DNA of 64,000 bases from Bacillota bacterium (lineage in GTDB: Bacteria; Bacillota; Clostridia; DSM-8532): positions 1 to 64,000 of the forward strand of contig JAEXRM010000061.1 in NCBI GenBank assembly GCA_023440865.1, read 5' to 3'. This document shows, in pieces, positions 27,383-36,340 of the stretch. The stretch's first letter is position 1, and each line of letters begins with the position of its first letter. The translations under genes and the position numbers were made by a program. A model generated the notes under the pieces. That model was not told the DNA's origin. It saw only the letters and a list, made by a program, of their open reading frames with translations, and did not search any database.

Positions 27383-28330
27383 TGGTTGCAGGGTTTTCAC
27401 GGCCTTGTTGGCGATGAGGATCGTGATCAGGCACAGAACGGACTGGTACACGCCGGCTGCCGCGGACATGCCGATATCGGACGTGGACATGAGGGCCCGG
27501 AACACGAAGGTATCGATGATGTCCGTCACCGGCAGCAGGTTCCCGTTGTTGCCGACCAGCTGGTAGAACAGGCCGAAGTCACCGCGGAAGATGGAGCCGA
27601 GTGCGAGCAGCAGCATGATGATCATCGTGGGCACGATGCTGGGCAGGGTGATGAACCGGATTTTCTGCCACACATTCGCGCCGTCGATGTCTGCGGCCTC
27701 GTAGATGGCCTGGTCGATTCCGGTGATGGAGGCCAGATAGACGACCGAGCCGTATCCGACCGATTTCCAGGCATTGAGGCAGATCAGGATGAACGGCCAG
27801 GCCGCGGCGTTGGCGTAGATATCGACCGGCTCGTTCCCGAGCGCGCCCAGAATGCCGTTGAAGACGCCATACTCATAGCTGAACATGTTGTAGAAGATGG
27901 AGGATGCGACCACCCACGAGATGAAAAAGGGCAGGAACATTGCCGATTGCGTGAGCTTCTTGAACACCTTTCCCTTGATTTCACTGAGGATGATGGCGAA
28001 GGTGACCTGCAGGAACATGCCCACGCCGATGAACGCAAGGTTGTAGAGCATCGTGTTGCGGGTCACGGGCCATGCCTTGCCGGAGATGAAGAAGAACTTG
28101 AAGTTCTCCAGTCCGTTCCAGGGGCTGCCGAAGATGCCGTCGGCATACCGGTACTGCTTGAAGGCCAGGATGATGCCGCCCATCGGCAGGTAGGCGAAGA
28201 TCAGGATGAACAGGGTGGCCGGCAGCAGCATGATCAGGAAAGACGAGTTTTTCCGGACCTGGGCGAAGAAACCGGGCTGTCTGCGAAGCACCGGCGGCCG
28301 GGGTGCGGAAATGGTCTGGGGTACTTGCAT
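27365..28330 (-). CDS. Carbohydrate ABC importer permease (LplB-like)
   Basis: 321 residues. The second ATG (28330) is the start because AGGAGG lies 6-7 nt upstream; the first ATG abuts the site. About six membrane segments (first SFLIMLLPATLFILIFAYLPM), then the LplB-typical GGIILAFKQYRY. The EAA loop is YEAADIDGANVWQKIRF with TLPS. The last codons (DYSLF) lie inside the right arm of a 16-bp inverted repeat. First gene of the operon feeding the receptor at 24511 and the GH2 enzyme. An extended -10 lies about 150 nt upstream. Confidence 0.93.
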   Translation of the reverse strand: MQVPQTISAPRPPVLRRQPGFFAQVRKNSSFLIMLLPATLFILIFAYLPMGGIILAFKQYRYADGIFGSPWNGLENFKFFFISGKAWPVTRNTMLYNLAFIGVGMFLQVTFAIILSEIKGKVFKKLTQSAMFLPFFISWVVASSIFYNMFSYEYGVFNGILGALGNEPVDIYANAAAWPFILICLNAWKSVGYGSVVYLASITGIDQAIYEAADIDGANVWQKIRFITLPSIVPTMIIMLLLALGSIFRGDFGLFYQLVGNNGNLLPVTDIIDTFVFRALMSTSDIGMSAAAGVYQSVLCLITILIANKAVKTLQPDYSLF

Positions 28331-28483
28331 GGGCATCCTCCTTGTGGTCGTTCGGAACCGCTGTCACCCATCCTGGCGGGCATGGGCGACAAAAAGCAGA
28401 CCCACGGCGGTTTTCCGGCTCATGACCGCGGGCTCCGGGAAGGGTTCTGTACGGTATGGCTGCGTTGTGTTTCGGACACCCTC

Positions 28484-28492
28484 ATGGTAGCA
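28484..28492 (-). promoter_or_regulatory. Extended -10 promoter candidate for the LplB-LplC-receptor-GH2 operon
   Basis: The minus strand reads TGCTACCAT (TGn plus TACCAT), giving a leader of roughly 145 nt. Confidence 0.4.
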
Positions 28493-28620
28493 CAGGGCAA
28501 TTTGACTGTATACACGAGCATTTTTCTGTGTTTTTTGTGCGAATGATAAAATCCCAAAGATCCGGAGCCGTTTTTCGCCTTATTTCCGCCGATCGCTGGC
28601 AAGCACGAAAAAAACGGCAC

Positions 28621-28626
28621 TATACT
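28621..28626 (+). promoter_or_regulatory. -10 promoter element for the GH53 fusion gene
   Basis: TATACT lies 45 nt upstream of the ATG at 28672, after an A-rich stretch. No clear -35 is seen at the proper spacing. Confidence 0.4.
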
Positions 28627-28671
28627 TGTGTCGACCGCATACCGCATGACGCATCAGGAGGTGCCGCACGC

Positions 28672-30879
28672 ATGAAGCTCGAACAAAAAGCCGTCGGCCT
28701 TTGTTTCCATTTCCAGGGATGCGATGACTTCGCCCGGATCCGCGAAGCGGGGTTCGACTGGCTGCGGATGCATGTCGCGTTTCCATGGAAGGACCGGATG
28801 TTCGGTACATTGTCGGATGAATACCGCCTGTGCCGCGACCGCATCGAGGCGGCTTCGGGAAATGGGTTCCGGGTCATGGCGACCACGCCGGGGTTGGGCT
28901 CGTACCGCTTCGACCCGGAAATCGGAAAGACCCGCTGGTTCGACGAATGGCCCGCCTTTGCCGGAGTGAAGGGCACCGCATCGTATGAGGAGAACGTGCG
29001 CGCCACCTGTGCCTTCCTTGCCCGCGACCTGGCCGGCCTGGTCGGCCCCTTGTGGTGCCACAGGTGCGAGATCGACATCGCAACCCTCCACGGAGGCTGC
29101 GGCGTGGAAGTGGCCGCCCAAACAGCCTTCTATTCCGCTGCCGGCGTTGTTTCCGTGGATCCGGACGCGCTTTGCGGCATCAACCTGTCCCATTGCCGGG
29201 AGGGTGGACTCGCGGTGGCGGACATGGCCTGCCGGCCGGGCCATTCCTTCGGATACATCGGGAACGACCAGTATTTCGGGTCGTGGCAGGCAAATGCGGT
29301 GGACAGGTGGACAGCGGTGATCGACCGGCTGCATGAACGGTATGGGTTGCCGGTGCTGGCCTGCGAATGGGGATATGCCCCGGACGGCCCGCTGCGCGAC
29401 AGACCGGTGGACGAGACAGGCATACCGGCCGGCCCGAATTCTGTCTGTCAGGTGTCCGCCTGGCATCACGAAATCGGGGGCGGCCACAACGAAGCCGTTC
29501 AGGCGGCATGCATCCGGCGCGGATTGGCGCTCTTCGCCCGACATCCCCATGTGCTGGGTTCCTTCCTGTTCCCGTGGCAGGACGCGAAGCACTGCTGCCA
29601 CAGTGGCAGGGAACGGCGCCCCGCCGAGTGCTTCCGGAACGCCGTGCGGCATGACCGCAGTCCGAATCCGGCCTATGATGCCGTCCGGCAGGCAGTTGCC
29701 GCGTACTATCCGCAAACGGTGGACCTGCACGGAAAAGCGGTTTCGGTCACCGGCACATCCGATGGAAAAGTGGCTGTGGATGTCGTTTCCTCCGTCAGGG
29801 AAACGGATGGCGGAACCGGCTCATCCGACGGGAAGCGCGAAACCGCTGTCAAGGGAGGGGAATGCCCCTCTACGGACGCAACCGTGTTTTCCCGGATGAT
29901 GCACTTGTCGGCCGGCGCAACGGAAACCCGGCGCACCGCGTTCGCCAAGGGCGCCGATGTCAGCTGGCTGCCGCAGATGGAGGCCGACGGCTTCGTGTTC
30001 CGGGATGCGGCCGGCAAACCGCAGGACTGCCTGACGATCCTCAAGGACCATGGCATGGATGCCATCCGGCTGCGCTGCTGGGTCAACCCGTCGGATGCTT
30101 CCCCAAGCGGTCACTGCGGCACCGAGGAGACCGTCACGATGGCGCGACGGTGTGCCGCCATGGGTTTCCGCATCATGATCGACCTGCACTACAGCGACAG
30201 CTGGGCCGATCCCGGACAGCAGAACAAGCCTGCCGCATGGTCCGGCCATTCCTTCGAGGAACTGCTGGCGGACGTATACGATTATACGACCGGGGTGCTG
30301 CACGCCCTGAAAGCCGGTGGCATCACGCCGGAATGGGTGCAGGTCGGCAATGAGATCACCTTCGGCCTCCTGTGGCCCACCGGCCACATCGACCGGTACG
30401 ACCAGATGGCGCGGCTCGTCCGGAGCGGATGCCAGGCCGTGCGCGCGGCATCGCCCGAATCGAGGATTGTGCTGCATCTCGACCAGGGAAACGACAGGGC
30501 ACGCTATGAGCGGTTCTTCGGGCCGCTCGGCGCATACCGGGTTCCCTACGACGTGATCGGCGTGTCCTGGTATCCCTATTGGCTCAAGGCCGACTTCACC
30601 GAGTCGATCGAAGGTCTGGCGGCAAACCTGAAGGAGCTGGCGCGGCTTTACGACAAGGATGTGCTCATCGCGGAGGTGGGCGGCGAATCCGCCCGTGCGG
30701 ATGACACGCATGCGTTGTTGAAGGCGGCGTTATCCGCCATTCGCGGTGTGCCGGACAACCGCGGCACTGGCGTATTCTATTGGGAGCCGCAGGCGGCGGC
30801 ATGCTGGAGTCATTACGCCCTCGGCTGCTGGCGCGACGACGGGCGGCCAAGCCCCGCATTGCGTGCATTCCTTTCCTGA
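28672..30879 (+). CDS. Two-domain glycosidase: GH-A-type barrel fused to GH53 endo-beta-1,4-galactanase
   Basis: 735 residues, no signal peptide, ATG at 28672 after CAGGAGGT. Residues 1 to about 355 form a TIM-barrel-like domain (FARIREAGFDWLRMHVAFPW). It has two Glu at plausible catalytic positions, E133 in HRCEID and E232 in LACEWGY, and I cannot assign it to a named family. A Ser/Thr/Gly-rich linker follows to about 420. Residues 423-735 match GH53 galactanase: FAKGADVSWLPQM, IRLRCWVNP, IDLHYSDSWADPGQQNKPAAW, acid/base E561 in VGNEI, nucleophile E668 in IAEVGG, and FYWEP. GH53 cuts type I arabinogalactan, and the absence of a signal peptide suggests action on imported oligomers. The neighbouring importer and GH2 enzyme complete a galactan route. 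Confidence 0.87.
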   Translation: MKLEQKAVGLCFHFQGCDDFARIREAGFDWLRMHVAFPWKDRMFGTLSDEYRLCRDRIEAASGNGFRVMATTPGLGSYRFDPEIGKTRWFDEWPAFAGVKGTASYEENVRATCAFLARDLAGLVGPLWCHRCEIDIATLHGGCGVEVAAQTAFYSAAGVVSVDPDALCGINLSHCREGGLAVADMACRPGHSFGYIGNDQYFGSWQANAVDRWTAVIDRLHERYGLPVLACEWGYAPDGPLRDRPVDETGIPAGPNSVCQVSAWHHEIGGGHNEAVQAACIRRGLALFARHPHVLGSFLFPWQDAKHCCHSGRERRPAECFRNAVRHDRSPNPAYDAVRQAVAAYYPQTVDLHGKAVSVTGTSDGKVAVDVVSSVRETDGGTGSSDGKRETAVKGGECPSTDATVFSRMMHLSAGATETRRTAFAKGADVSWLPQMEADGFVFRDAAGKPQDCLTILKDHGMDAIRLRCWVNPSDASPSGHCGTEETVTMARRCAAMGFRIMIDLHYSDSWADPGQQNKPAAWSGHSFEELLADVYDYTTGVLHALKAGGITPEWVQVGNEITFGLLWPTGHIDRYDQMARLVRSGCQAVRAASPESRIVLHLDQGNDRARYERFFGPLGAYRVPYDVIGVSWYPYWLKADFTESIEGLAANLKELARLYDKDVLIAEVGGESARADDTHALLKAALSAIRGVPDNRGTGVFYWEPQAAACWSHYALGCWRDDGRPSPALRAFLS

Positions 30880-30885
30880 CGAAAA

Positions 30886-30937
30886 GCAGCCCGTCCCGGC
30901 GTTGCGCGCATGCATGCGGCAAAGGGGGGCGGGCTGC
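30886..30937 (-). terminator. Terminator between GH53 fusion and GH16 genes
   Basis: GCAGCCCG (30886-30893) pairs with CGGGCTGC (30930-30937). On the minus strand TTTTC follows the stem (AAAA at 30882-30885 on plus). It ends the long minus-strand operon and may also stop the convergent plus-strand gene. Confidence 0.6.
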
Positions 30938-30971
30938 CGCGTGCGGCATATGACGGACCGTCCTGCCGTGT

Positions 30972-31985
30972 TCACTGATACACGCGGATGTAGTCGATGA
31001 CGTATTCCTGCGGGAACTGTGTCGTTTCATCCGGGTTTTGCGGCCAGTTCCCGCCGACAGCCAGGTTCACGAGCAGGAATTCGGGCTTGTCGAAGGCCCA
31101 TGTGTAGGTGGTGGGCAGCTTGGCCTTCACGACCTTGTGATACGGTTCCCCGTCGAAGAACCAGCGGATGCCTGTTTCGTCCCATTCCACGGCATAGGTG
31201 TGGAATGTGTCGTACAGGTCGTCCGCCGTCGTCAGGGAATTGGAAATGCCCTTGCCGCCGTAATACTCCGGCCCGTGCAGGGTTCCGTGAATGACGCCCG
31301 GTGTGCGTCCGAGGTGCTCCATGATGTAGATTTCCCCGCAGTTCGGCCAGGGTACCGTGTCGATGTCGGCCCCCAGCATCCAGAAGGCGGGCCACAGACC
31401 CTTTCCCTGTGCCAGTTTGGCACGCATCTCCACCCGTCCGTACAGGAAATCGAACCTGCCCTGCGTCTTGAGCCGTGCCGATGTGTAGGCGAAGCCTTCC
31501 TTCTCCTCCCGCACCGCGCGGATGACCAGGCTCCCATCCCGCATGAAGGCATTGTCCTTGCTGTCGGTGTAGTACTGCAGCTCGCGGTTGCCCCACCCGC
31601 GGTTGTTGCCGGTCTCCCTCACCCATTTCTCCGGATCGGGACCCGTTCCGTCCGCGCCGTCGAACTCGTCGGACCAGATCAGCCGGTCCATTGCGGCGGG
31701 CGTACTTTCCGTGCCGATGGAAGCCGGCGATGTGACAACAGGCGTTGCCGCAGCCTCCACGCCGGTTCCGTCCGAACCGGAAGCAGAAGCTGAAGCATCC
31801 GCGCCGGTTCCATCCGAACCGGCAGGCGAAACAGAAGCATCCGCGCCGATTCCATCCGAACCGGCAGGCGACGCCGCCGACCCGTTCCCACCGGGGGAAG
31901 CCGGCGCGGCGCATGCCCCCAGCAGCAGACAAGCGCACAGCAGGCAGGCGGCAGCCCGGCACAACCGCATCATGTCACGTTTCAT
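30972..31985 (-). CDS. GH16 beta-glucanase-like lipoprotein with altered catalytic motif
   Basis: 337 residues. Signal peptide and lipobox LLGAC (Cys25), then a repetitive Ser/Gly/Asp/Ala linker (to about 95) that holds the enzyme off the cell surface. The GH16 domain follows: LIWSDEFDG, WGNRELQYYT, GRFDFLYGRVEMRAKLAQGKGLWPAFWMLG, then HGTLHGPEYYGG and IRWFFDGEPYH. This pattern is typical of endo-1,3(4)-beta-glucanases (laminarinases). The catalytic strand reads GEIYIME instead of the usual E-I-D-I-M-E: Glu218 and Glu223 are kept but the helper Asp is Tyr220 (codon TAC). Activity may be reduced or absent. It is the last gene after the GH94 phosphorylase, 11 nt apart, and starts with AGGAGG before the ATG. 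Confidence 0.92.
   Translation of the reverse strand: MKRDMMRLCRAAACLLCACLLLGACAAPASPGGNGSAASPAGSDGIGADASVSPAGSDGTGADASASASGSDGTGVEAAATPVVTSPASIGTESTPAAMDRLIWSDEFDGADGTGPDPEKWVRETGNNRGWGNRELQYYTDSKDNAFMRDGSLVIRAVREEKEGFAYTSARLKTQGRFDFLYGRVEMRAKLAQGKGLWPAFWMLGADIDTVPWPNCGEIYIMEHLGRTPGVIHGTLHGPEYYGGKGISNSLTTADDLYDTFHTYAVEWDETGIRWFFDGEPYHKVVKAKLPTTYTWAFDKPEFLLVNLAVGGNWPQNPDETTQFPQEYVIDYIRVYQ
31765..31880. repeat. Tandem repeat of about 42 bp encoding the GH16 linker
   Basis: Roughly three imperfect copies containing CCATCCGAACCGGCAGGCGA encode SPAGSDGxGADAS-type units. The length is a multiple of three, so the frame is kept. Confidence 0.75.
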
Positions 31986-31996
31986 GACCGCTCCTC

Positions 31997-34795
31997 CTAC
32001 GGCGTCGCGCCTGCGGGGACAAGATCCAGGATGATCGGCAGCTTCTTCTCCGGGTAGCCGAGCAAAGCCGCCATCGGCATGCGGATGCCGCGCGCGGTAC
32101 GTTCACAGAACGGCCACAGCGCATCGGGCAACGTCACGTCTCCGATTTCATACGCGCCGCAATCGAGCCGTTTCTCGTTGCGGATGGTCACCGCAAGGCG
32201 CATGTGATGGAAATTCGTCTCCACGCAAACCGCCGTGCCGGATCCGAACTGTTCCGCCATCAATGCGGGTTCGACGACCAGATCCCCGCATTCGCCCCGC
32301 ACACCGAACATGCGCGTCAGCACGGTCAGCAGCAGCCAGCTCGCCGAGCCGGTCAGCCAGGGATACAACCCCTTGCCGGATGCGTTGAAGTATTCGGGAA
32401 TGCCCGGATACATGCCGGAAACGCCAAGGTCCGCGGACAGCCGGTACAGCGAGGCGAAGACCTCGTATCCCTCCCTGGCCATGCCCTGGCGGTACAACGC
32501 ATTGGCGTACATGACGGCCATGTGGCAGAAGGTCGCGCCGTTCTCCTTTTCACCGTAGGCGAAGGAGAATCCCCGGCCGAAATTGAGCCGGTGCGGCCCC
32601 AGCGGCGTATTGAGCCGGAACCCGCCGGTCCGTTCGTCCCGCAGGTACCGGCGTACCGCCTCATAGGCGGACCGGGCCTGGTCGGGCGTGGCCAGGCCGA
32701 ACATGGTGGTGAACACCTGTCCGGTGAGGTTCATGCGCACACCGGCCGGCTCCGTCGGGCCATGCATGCCGTCGACCCGCTCGCCGTCATTGTTGTAGTA
32801 CCCGTTGAAGAAGCCGTCACCCGCCTCCGTGGTGATCCATTCCTGCGTGCGGATCTGCGCATAGACAGCTTCCGCCTTCGCCCGCAGGTCCGCCGCGAGT
32901 TCCCGGACCGGAACCGTCCGCCTGTCACCGGAAAACCCGGCGGCAACCCGGTCGAGGTAACGTGCCAGAACGGCCCGCCTGGCCGATGCGTCCGCATAGT
33001 CGACCGGTCCGGCTTCGGAACCGGCCAGCGTGTCGAGCAGCGGCAACAGCTCCGCGGCAAGGGCGACCGCCGTCACCCCGAGCCTGTCCTCCAGCTTTTC
33101 CAGCAGCACGGCAAGGCCGAACAGGTTGCTGGCGTACAGCGCGGTGAATGCCGTACTCTCTCCCCGTTCGCGCGCCATGTCGAGCGTGTCGTTCCAGTCC
33201 GCCCCCTCGAGCCGCGACATGTTGTGCTCCCCGACACAGAAGAAGCTCGTCAGGTGCTGCACCAGCATGTGCTCGAGCAGGGTGCCGGAGAAACGCCGGG
33301 TCCCCTGCGCCGCATCATGTCCGGGATCGCGGCGTGTGGCGCGGGCAACCAGCCCGTCGTGGAAGTACGCCTGCTGCTCGAGCAGCAGATCGAGGTCCCC
33401 GGTCTGGTCGATGTACTGGATGGTCGTGAGGAACGGCCAGGCCCCATGATCCATCCAGACACGGGCAATGTTGTTCCGGTCCGCGATGAACTCGCCCCGC
33501 CCGGAGCCGATGATGGTGGCATTCGTGCCATCCACCCGGACGCCGCCGAAGTTGTCCACCAGCATCGGCCGGACTTCGGCGGGATTGCTCGGAATGAGCG
33601 CCAGGCAGTCCTGCCACAGGTCGCGCCAGCCCCTGCCGCCCTTGCCGTAGTCGTGATAGGGCAGGAAGGAGTTGCCGAAAATCTTGCGCAGCACGGGTTG
33701 GATGCCGATCCAGCGCATCCATTGCGGGAACCCGTCCGGTCCGCCGGCAAAGCGGATCCGGCCGGAAAGCGCCTCCCAATGCGCACAGGTGGCCCGATGC
33801 GCCGACATGGCCTTCCCGATGTCGTCATACCGGGAGAAAACCTTCTCGGCCACTTCCTCTGCACCGCACCCGATCAGCACCACATAATCGCGGGATGCGC
33901 CCGGTGCGAGCACGGCATCGGCAAAGCGCAGCGCGCCGACATACTCCACGCCGCCGGGAACGGCGCCGGCGGCGTCATCGGCCGCATCCTTCGGGCATGC
34001 AAAGGGGGGAATCCGGTTGCAGACGACCGCCTCGGGCCAGTCGAATCCGCTACCGGCGCCGATGTAATCGCGCGCGACGGGGAAAACGCCGACGGGGCGG
34101 GTTCCGTCGCCTTCCACGCCATAGGCGAAGTACCGCGTCTCATTGAACCGGTGCCCCTTCTCGTCGAAGAGGATCTCCGGCTTGACGACCAACCCCTCCG
34201 GCCGCAGGCTCGCCCGGTTGACCAGCGAGGTCACATGCCGGTGGTCGCGCAGGTTCTCGGCGGACCGCGCGAAAATCGGCATGGCGGCTGTCGGCGTCAC
34301 CGTGACCGGCTCGGATCCCGTGTTGGCGATGTGCACCACCAGCAGCTCCACCGGATCGCCGCCTGCAGGCACGAAGCTCAGCAGCTCGCTTCGGATGCCG
34401 CAGGCCGGTTCCTCGACGATGAGGCGGTGCCACAGCAGGCCTGCCTCGACGGTTCGCGACAGTGCGCCGCCGGGCTCCGCACCCGCGGCTTCCGCCAGGG
34501 CCCGGCTGTGCTGCCGTGCGGAGTTGCCGGTCGCGGAAAACGCCCCCTTCCCATGCACGTACAGCCAGAAATTGCGGGCGGATTTCGTGTTGTGCAGATC
34601 CTCGACCGATACCGGCTGCAGGACGAAGTGGTGCTGGCCGGTCTTCGCGTCGCCGTGGAGCGTCGGCGTGACGGAGGACATCATGCCCGCCTCGTTGCAC
34701 AGCGGGAACACGAGATCGGCAATCTGTTCCGGATGGCGCATGCGGAAGGCACCCGCTTCGTCGAGATATGTGAGGGTCGGCTGATGCTGCTTCAT
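31997..34795 (-). CDS. GH94-type glycoside phosphorylase
   Basis: 932 residues, no signal peptide, cytoplasmic. The N-terminal beta-sandwich (PLCNEAGMMSSVTPTLHGD, HHFVLQPVSVED) precedes an (alpha/alpha)6 catalytic domain. The likely general acid is in RDLWQD (Asp396 by analogy with the RDxxQD motif of cellobiose phosphorylase). Other landmarks are EHNMSRLEGADWNDTLDMA, FFNGYYNNDGERVDGMHG and the C-terminal GSASWLLLTV. GH94 enzymes use inorganic phosphate to release glucose 1-phosphate from beta-gluco-oligosaccharides. The adjoining GH16 suggests beta-1,3 or mixed-linkage oligoglucans, but cellobiose, laminaribiose or beta-1,2 oligomers all remain possible. The ATG at 34795 follows GAGAGGAAA; a long upstream open extension is rejected because it overlaps the preceding gene. 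Confidence 0.88.
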   Translation of the reverse strand: MKQHQPTLTYLDEAGAFRMRHPEQIADLVFPLCNEAGMMSSVTPTLHGDAKTGQHHFVLQPVSVEDLHNTKSARNFWLYVHGKGAFSATGNSARQHSRALAEAAGAEPGGALSRTVEAGLLWHRLIVEEPACGIRSELLSFVPAGGDPVELLVVHIANTGSEPVTVTPTAAMPIFARSAENLRDHRHVTSLVNRASLRPEGLVVKPEILFDEKGHRFNETRYFAYGVEGDGTRPVGVFPVARDYIGAGSGFDWPEAVVCNRIPPFACPKDAADDAAGAVPGGVEYVGALRFADAVLAPGASRDYVVLIGCGAEEVAEKVFSRYDDIGKAMSAHRATCAHWEALSGRIRFAGGPDGFPQWMRWIGIQPVLRKIFGNSFLPYHDYGKGGRGWRDLWQDCLALIPSNPAEVRPMLVDNFGGVRVDGTNATIIGSGRGEFIADRNNIARVWMDHGAWPFLTTIQYIDQTGDLDLLLEQQAYFHDGLVARATRRDPGHDAAQGTRRFSGTLLEHMLVQHLTSFFCVGEHNMSRLEGADWNDTLDMARERGESTAFTALYASNLFGLAVLLEKLEDRLGVTAVALAAELLPLLDTLAGSEAGPVDYADASARRAVLARYLDRVAAGFSGDRRTVPVRELAADLRAKAEAVYAQIRTQEWITTEAGDGFFNGYYNNDGERVDGMHGPTEPAGVRMNLTGQVFTTMFGLATPDQARSAYEAVRRYLRDERTGGFRLNTPLGPHRLNFGRGFSFAYGEKENGATFCHMAVMYANALYRQGMAREGYEVFASLYRLSADLGVSGMYPGIPEYFNASGKGLYPWLTGSASWLLLTVLTRMFGVRGECGDLVVEPALMAEQFGSGTAVCVETNFHHMRLAVTIRNEKRLDCGAYEIGDVTLPDALWPFCERTARGIRMPMAALLGYPEKKLPIILDLVPAGATP

Positions 34796-34866
34796 GATGC
34801 TGTTTCCTCTCCGGCCCCTCCTGTTCGTGGGGCCCGGCCGCCACGCGGAAGCGGACGGCCTCCGTT

Positions 34867-36282
34867 TCATTCGAGCTGTTGCATGTCCCGGGCGAACTCC
34901 GCGGGTGTGCGGCGACCGGCGATGACGTCCGTCACGAGGTTGATGTGGGTTCGCGCACTCAGGCCGGCCAGCATCGTGTCCCATGCGAGCACGTAGCCGT
35001 CGTGGCTGCCGAGCAGCGTCACGATGTCGCGCGAGAGGGGACTGACGCGGGACGCGTCGACATCGACCTGCCAGGCGGGAATGCACGAACCCGAAAGATA
35101 GCCCTCGGCACAGAACCGCCGGGATATGTCGATCATGGCATCCACCGCCTCGCGCGGGTGTCGCGTGGCGGCACTGAACATGAACGAATCGATGGTTCCG
35201 CCGACATACCCGTTCTGGTCGCCATGCGCCCCGTCGACCGACGGGAAATTCCGCACCCGCACCTTGCCCGTCACCGATGACACCTGCTGTTCCAGCGTGC
35301 CGGCAAACCAGCTGCCGCTGAAATACATGGGAATGCGGCCGCTGATGAATTGCCGGTCGGCCTCGTACTGGGTCGTCTGGATGCACGCCTCGTCGAACGC
35401 GCCGGCGTCCACCAGCTGGCGCAGCATGTCGGCGGAGGCCACAAAGTCCGGATCGTCGAAGGAGGCCTCGCGCCGGAGGGCCGCCTGGCACTTGGCGATG
35501 CCGGCCGTGCGGATCGCCAGCACGTTCTGATAGAAAATGGCAGGCCAGCCGTCCTTCGCGCCGAGCGCCATGGGCGTGATGCCGTTGCTGCGGAAGACGG
35601 AGACGGCGTCCAGCAGTTCCGTGAAGGTGTCCGGGATTGTGAGCCCGTACCTGTCGAACAGCTCGGTGTTGCAGTAAAAGATGCCGGCGATGCGGAAGGT
35701 GGGCAGCCCGTACACCTTGCCGCCGAAGGTGAAGTTGTCGAGGCTTCCGGGCAGCATCAGGCCGCGTGTTTCCTCGGAAAGCAGCGCGTCGAGCGCGAGC
35801 ACCTTCCCCGATTCGATGAACGGCTTGGCGAAGCCCGCCCCCCAGGAATAGAAGATGTCGGGCGCCTCGTTGACGGCGATCGCCGTGCGGAGCTTGACCT
35901 TGTAGGTCTCGTTCTCGGTCGCCTCGACCTCGATGCGGATGTCGGGATGCAACGCCTTCCAGTCGGAAAGCGCCTTTTCAAACGGTTTCTTGTTGGAGTC
36001 CGACTCGCTGCCCCAGATGTGCCAGAGCGTGAGCGACACAGGCTCCGCCGATGCCGCGGGGGTGCCGGATTCGTTGCCGGGCGTCGCACTGCCGGCGACC
36101 GGCAACACGCCGGTGGCGGAGCCGGCTGCGGTGCCGCCGTCAACCGGCTGCGCCGCGGTCGTCCCCCGGGTGGGTTCGGAATCCGGAACGGCCGGCTGCC
36201 AGCCGCATCCGCCGACCAGCATCCATGCGGTCAGCAGCACGGCCGGCAGCGCGGCCGGATGCTTTTTCCTGTTTGTGCGCAT
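34867..36282 (-). CDS. Carbohydrate ABC importer solute-binding lipoprotein (second receptor)
   Basis: 471 residues. Signal peptide and lipobox LVGGC (Cys26), Pro/Ala/Ser linker to about 75, then an SBP_bac_8/UgpB-type body (VSLTLWHIWGSES, LHPDIRIEVEATEN, PDIFYSWGAGFAKPF, FGGKVYGLPTFRIAGIFYCNTELFDRYGL, MYFSGSWFAGTLE). The ATG at 36282 follows GGGGAGACG. It comes 58 nt after the LplC-type permease and 71 nt before the GH94 gene. Another receptor of the same class starts this transport set (38196-39605), so one permease pair has two receptors. A small GGCCCC/GGGGCC hairpin lies at 34813-34834 just downstream. Confidence 0.9.
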   Translation of the reverse strand: MRTNRKKHPAALPAVLLTAWMLVGGCGWQPAVPDSEPTRGTTAAQPVDGGTAAGSATGVLPVAGSATPGNESGTPAASAEPVSLTLWHIWGSESDSNKKPFEKALSDWKALHPDIRIEVEATENETYKVKLRTAIAVNEAPDIFYSWGAGFAKPFIESGKVLALDALLSEETRGLMLPGSLDNFTFGGKVYGLPTFRIAGIFYCNTELFDRYGLTIPDTFTELLDAVSVFRSNGITPMALGAKDGWPAIFYQNVLAIRTAGIAKCQAALRREASFDDPDFVASADMLRQLVDAGAFDEACIQTTQYEADRQFISGRIPMYFSGSWFAGTLEQQVSSVTGKVRVRNFPSVDGAHGDQNGYVGGTIDSFMFSAATRHPREAVDAMIDISRRFCAEGYLSGSCIPAWQVDVDASRVSPLSRDIVTLLGSHDGYVLAWDTMLAGLSARTHINLVTDVIAGRRTPAEFARDMQQLE

Positions 36283-36340
36283 GTGCGTCTCCCCGTGGCG
36301 GAGCTTGCATGCCCTGTGCCGGTTGTGCCGGTTGCGCCGG

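Larger units (their letters stand above)
28331..28671. other. Divergent promoter region between permease operon and GH53 fusion gene
   Basis: This 341-nt spacer holds promoter candidates for both directions (28484-28492 minus, 28621-28626 plus) and a distinctly AT-rich patch at about 28495-28550, unusual in this GC-rich sequence. No small gene is evident. Binding sites for a shared regulator would be expected here. Confidence 0.6.

Noticed and set aside
34796..35491. Upstream extension of the GH94 frame
   Set aside because: It overlaps the receptor gene on the same strand and has no ribosome site; GAGAGGAAA precedes the ATG at 34795.
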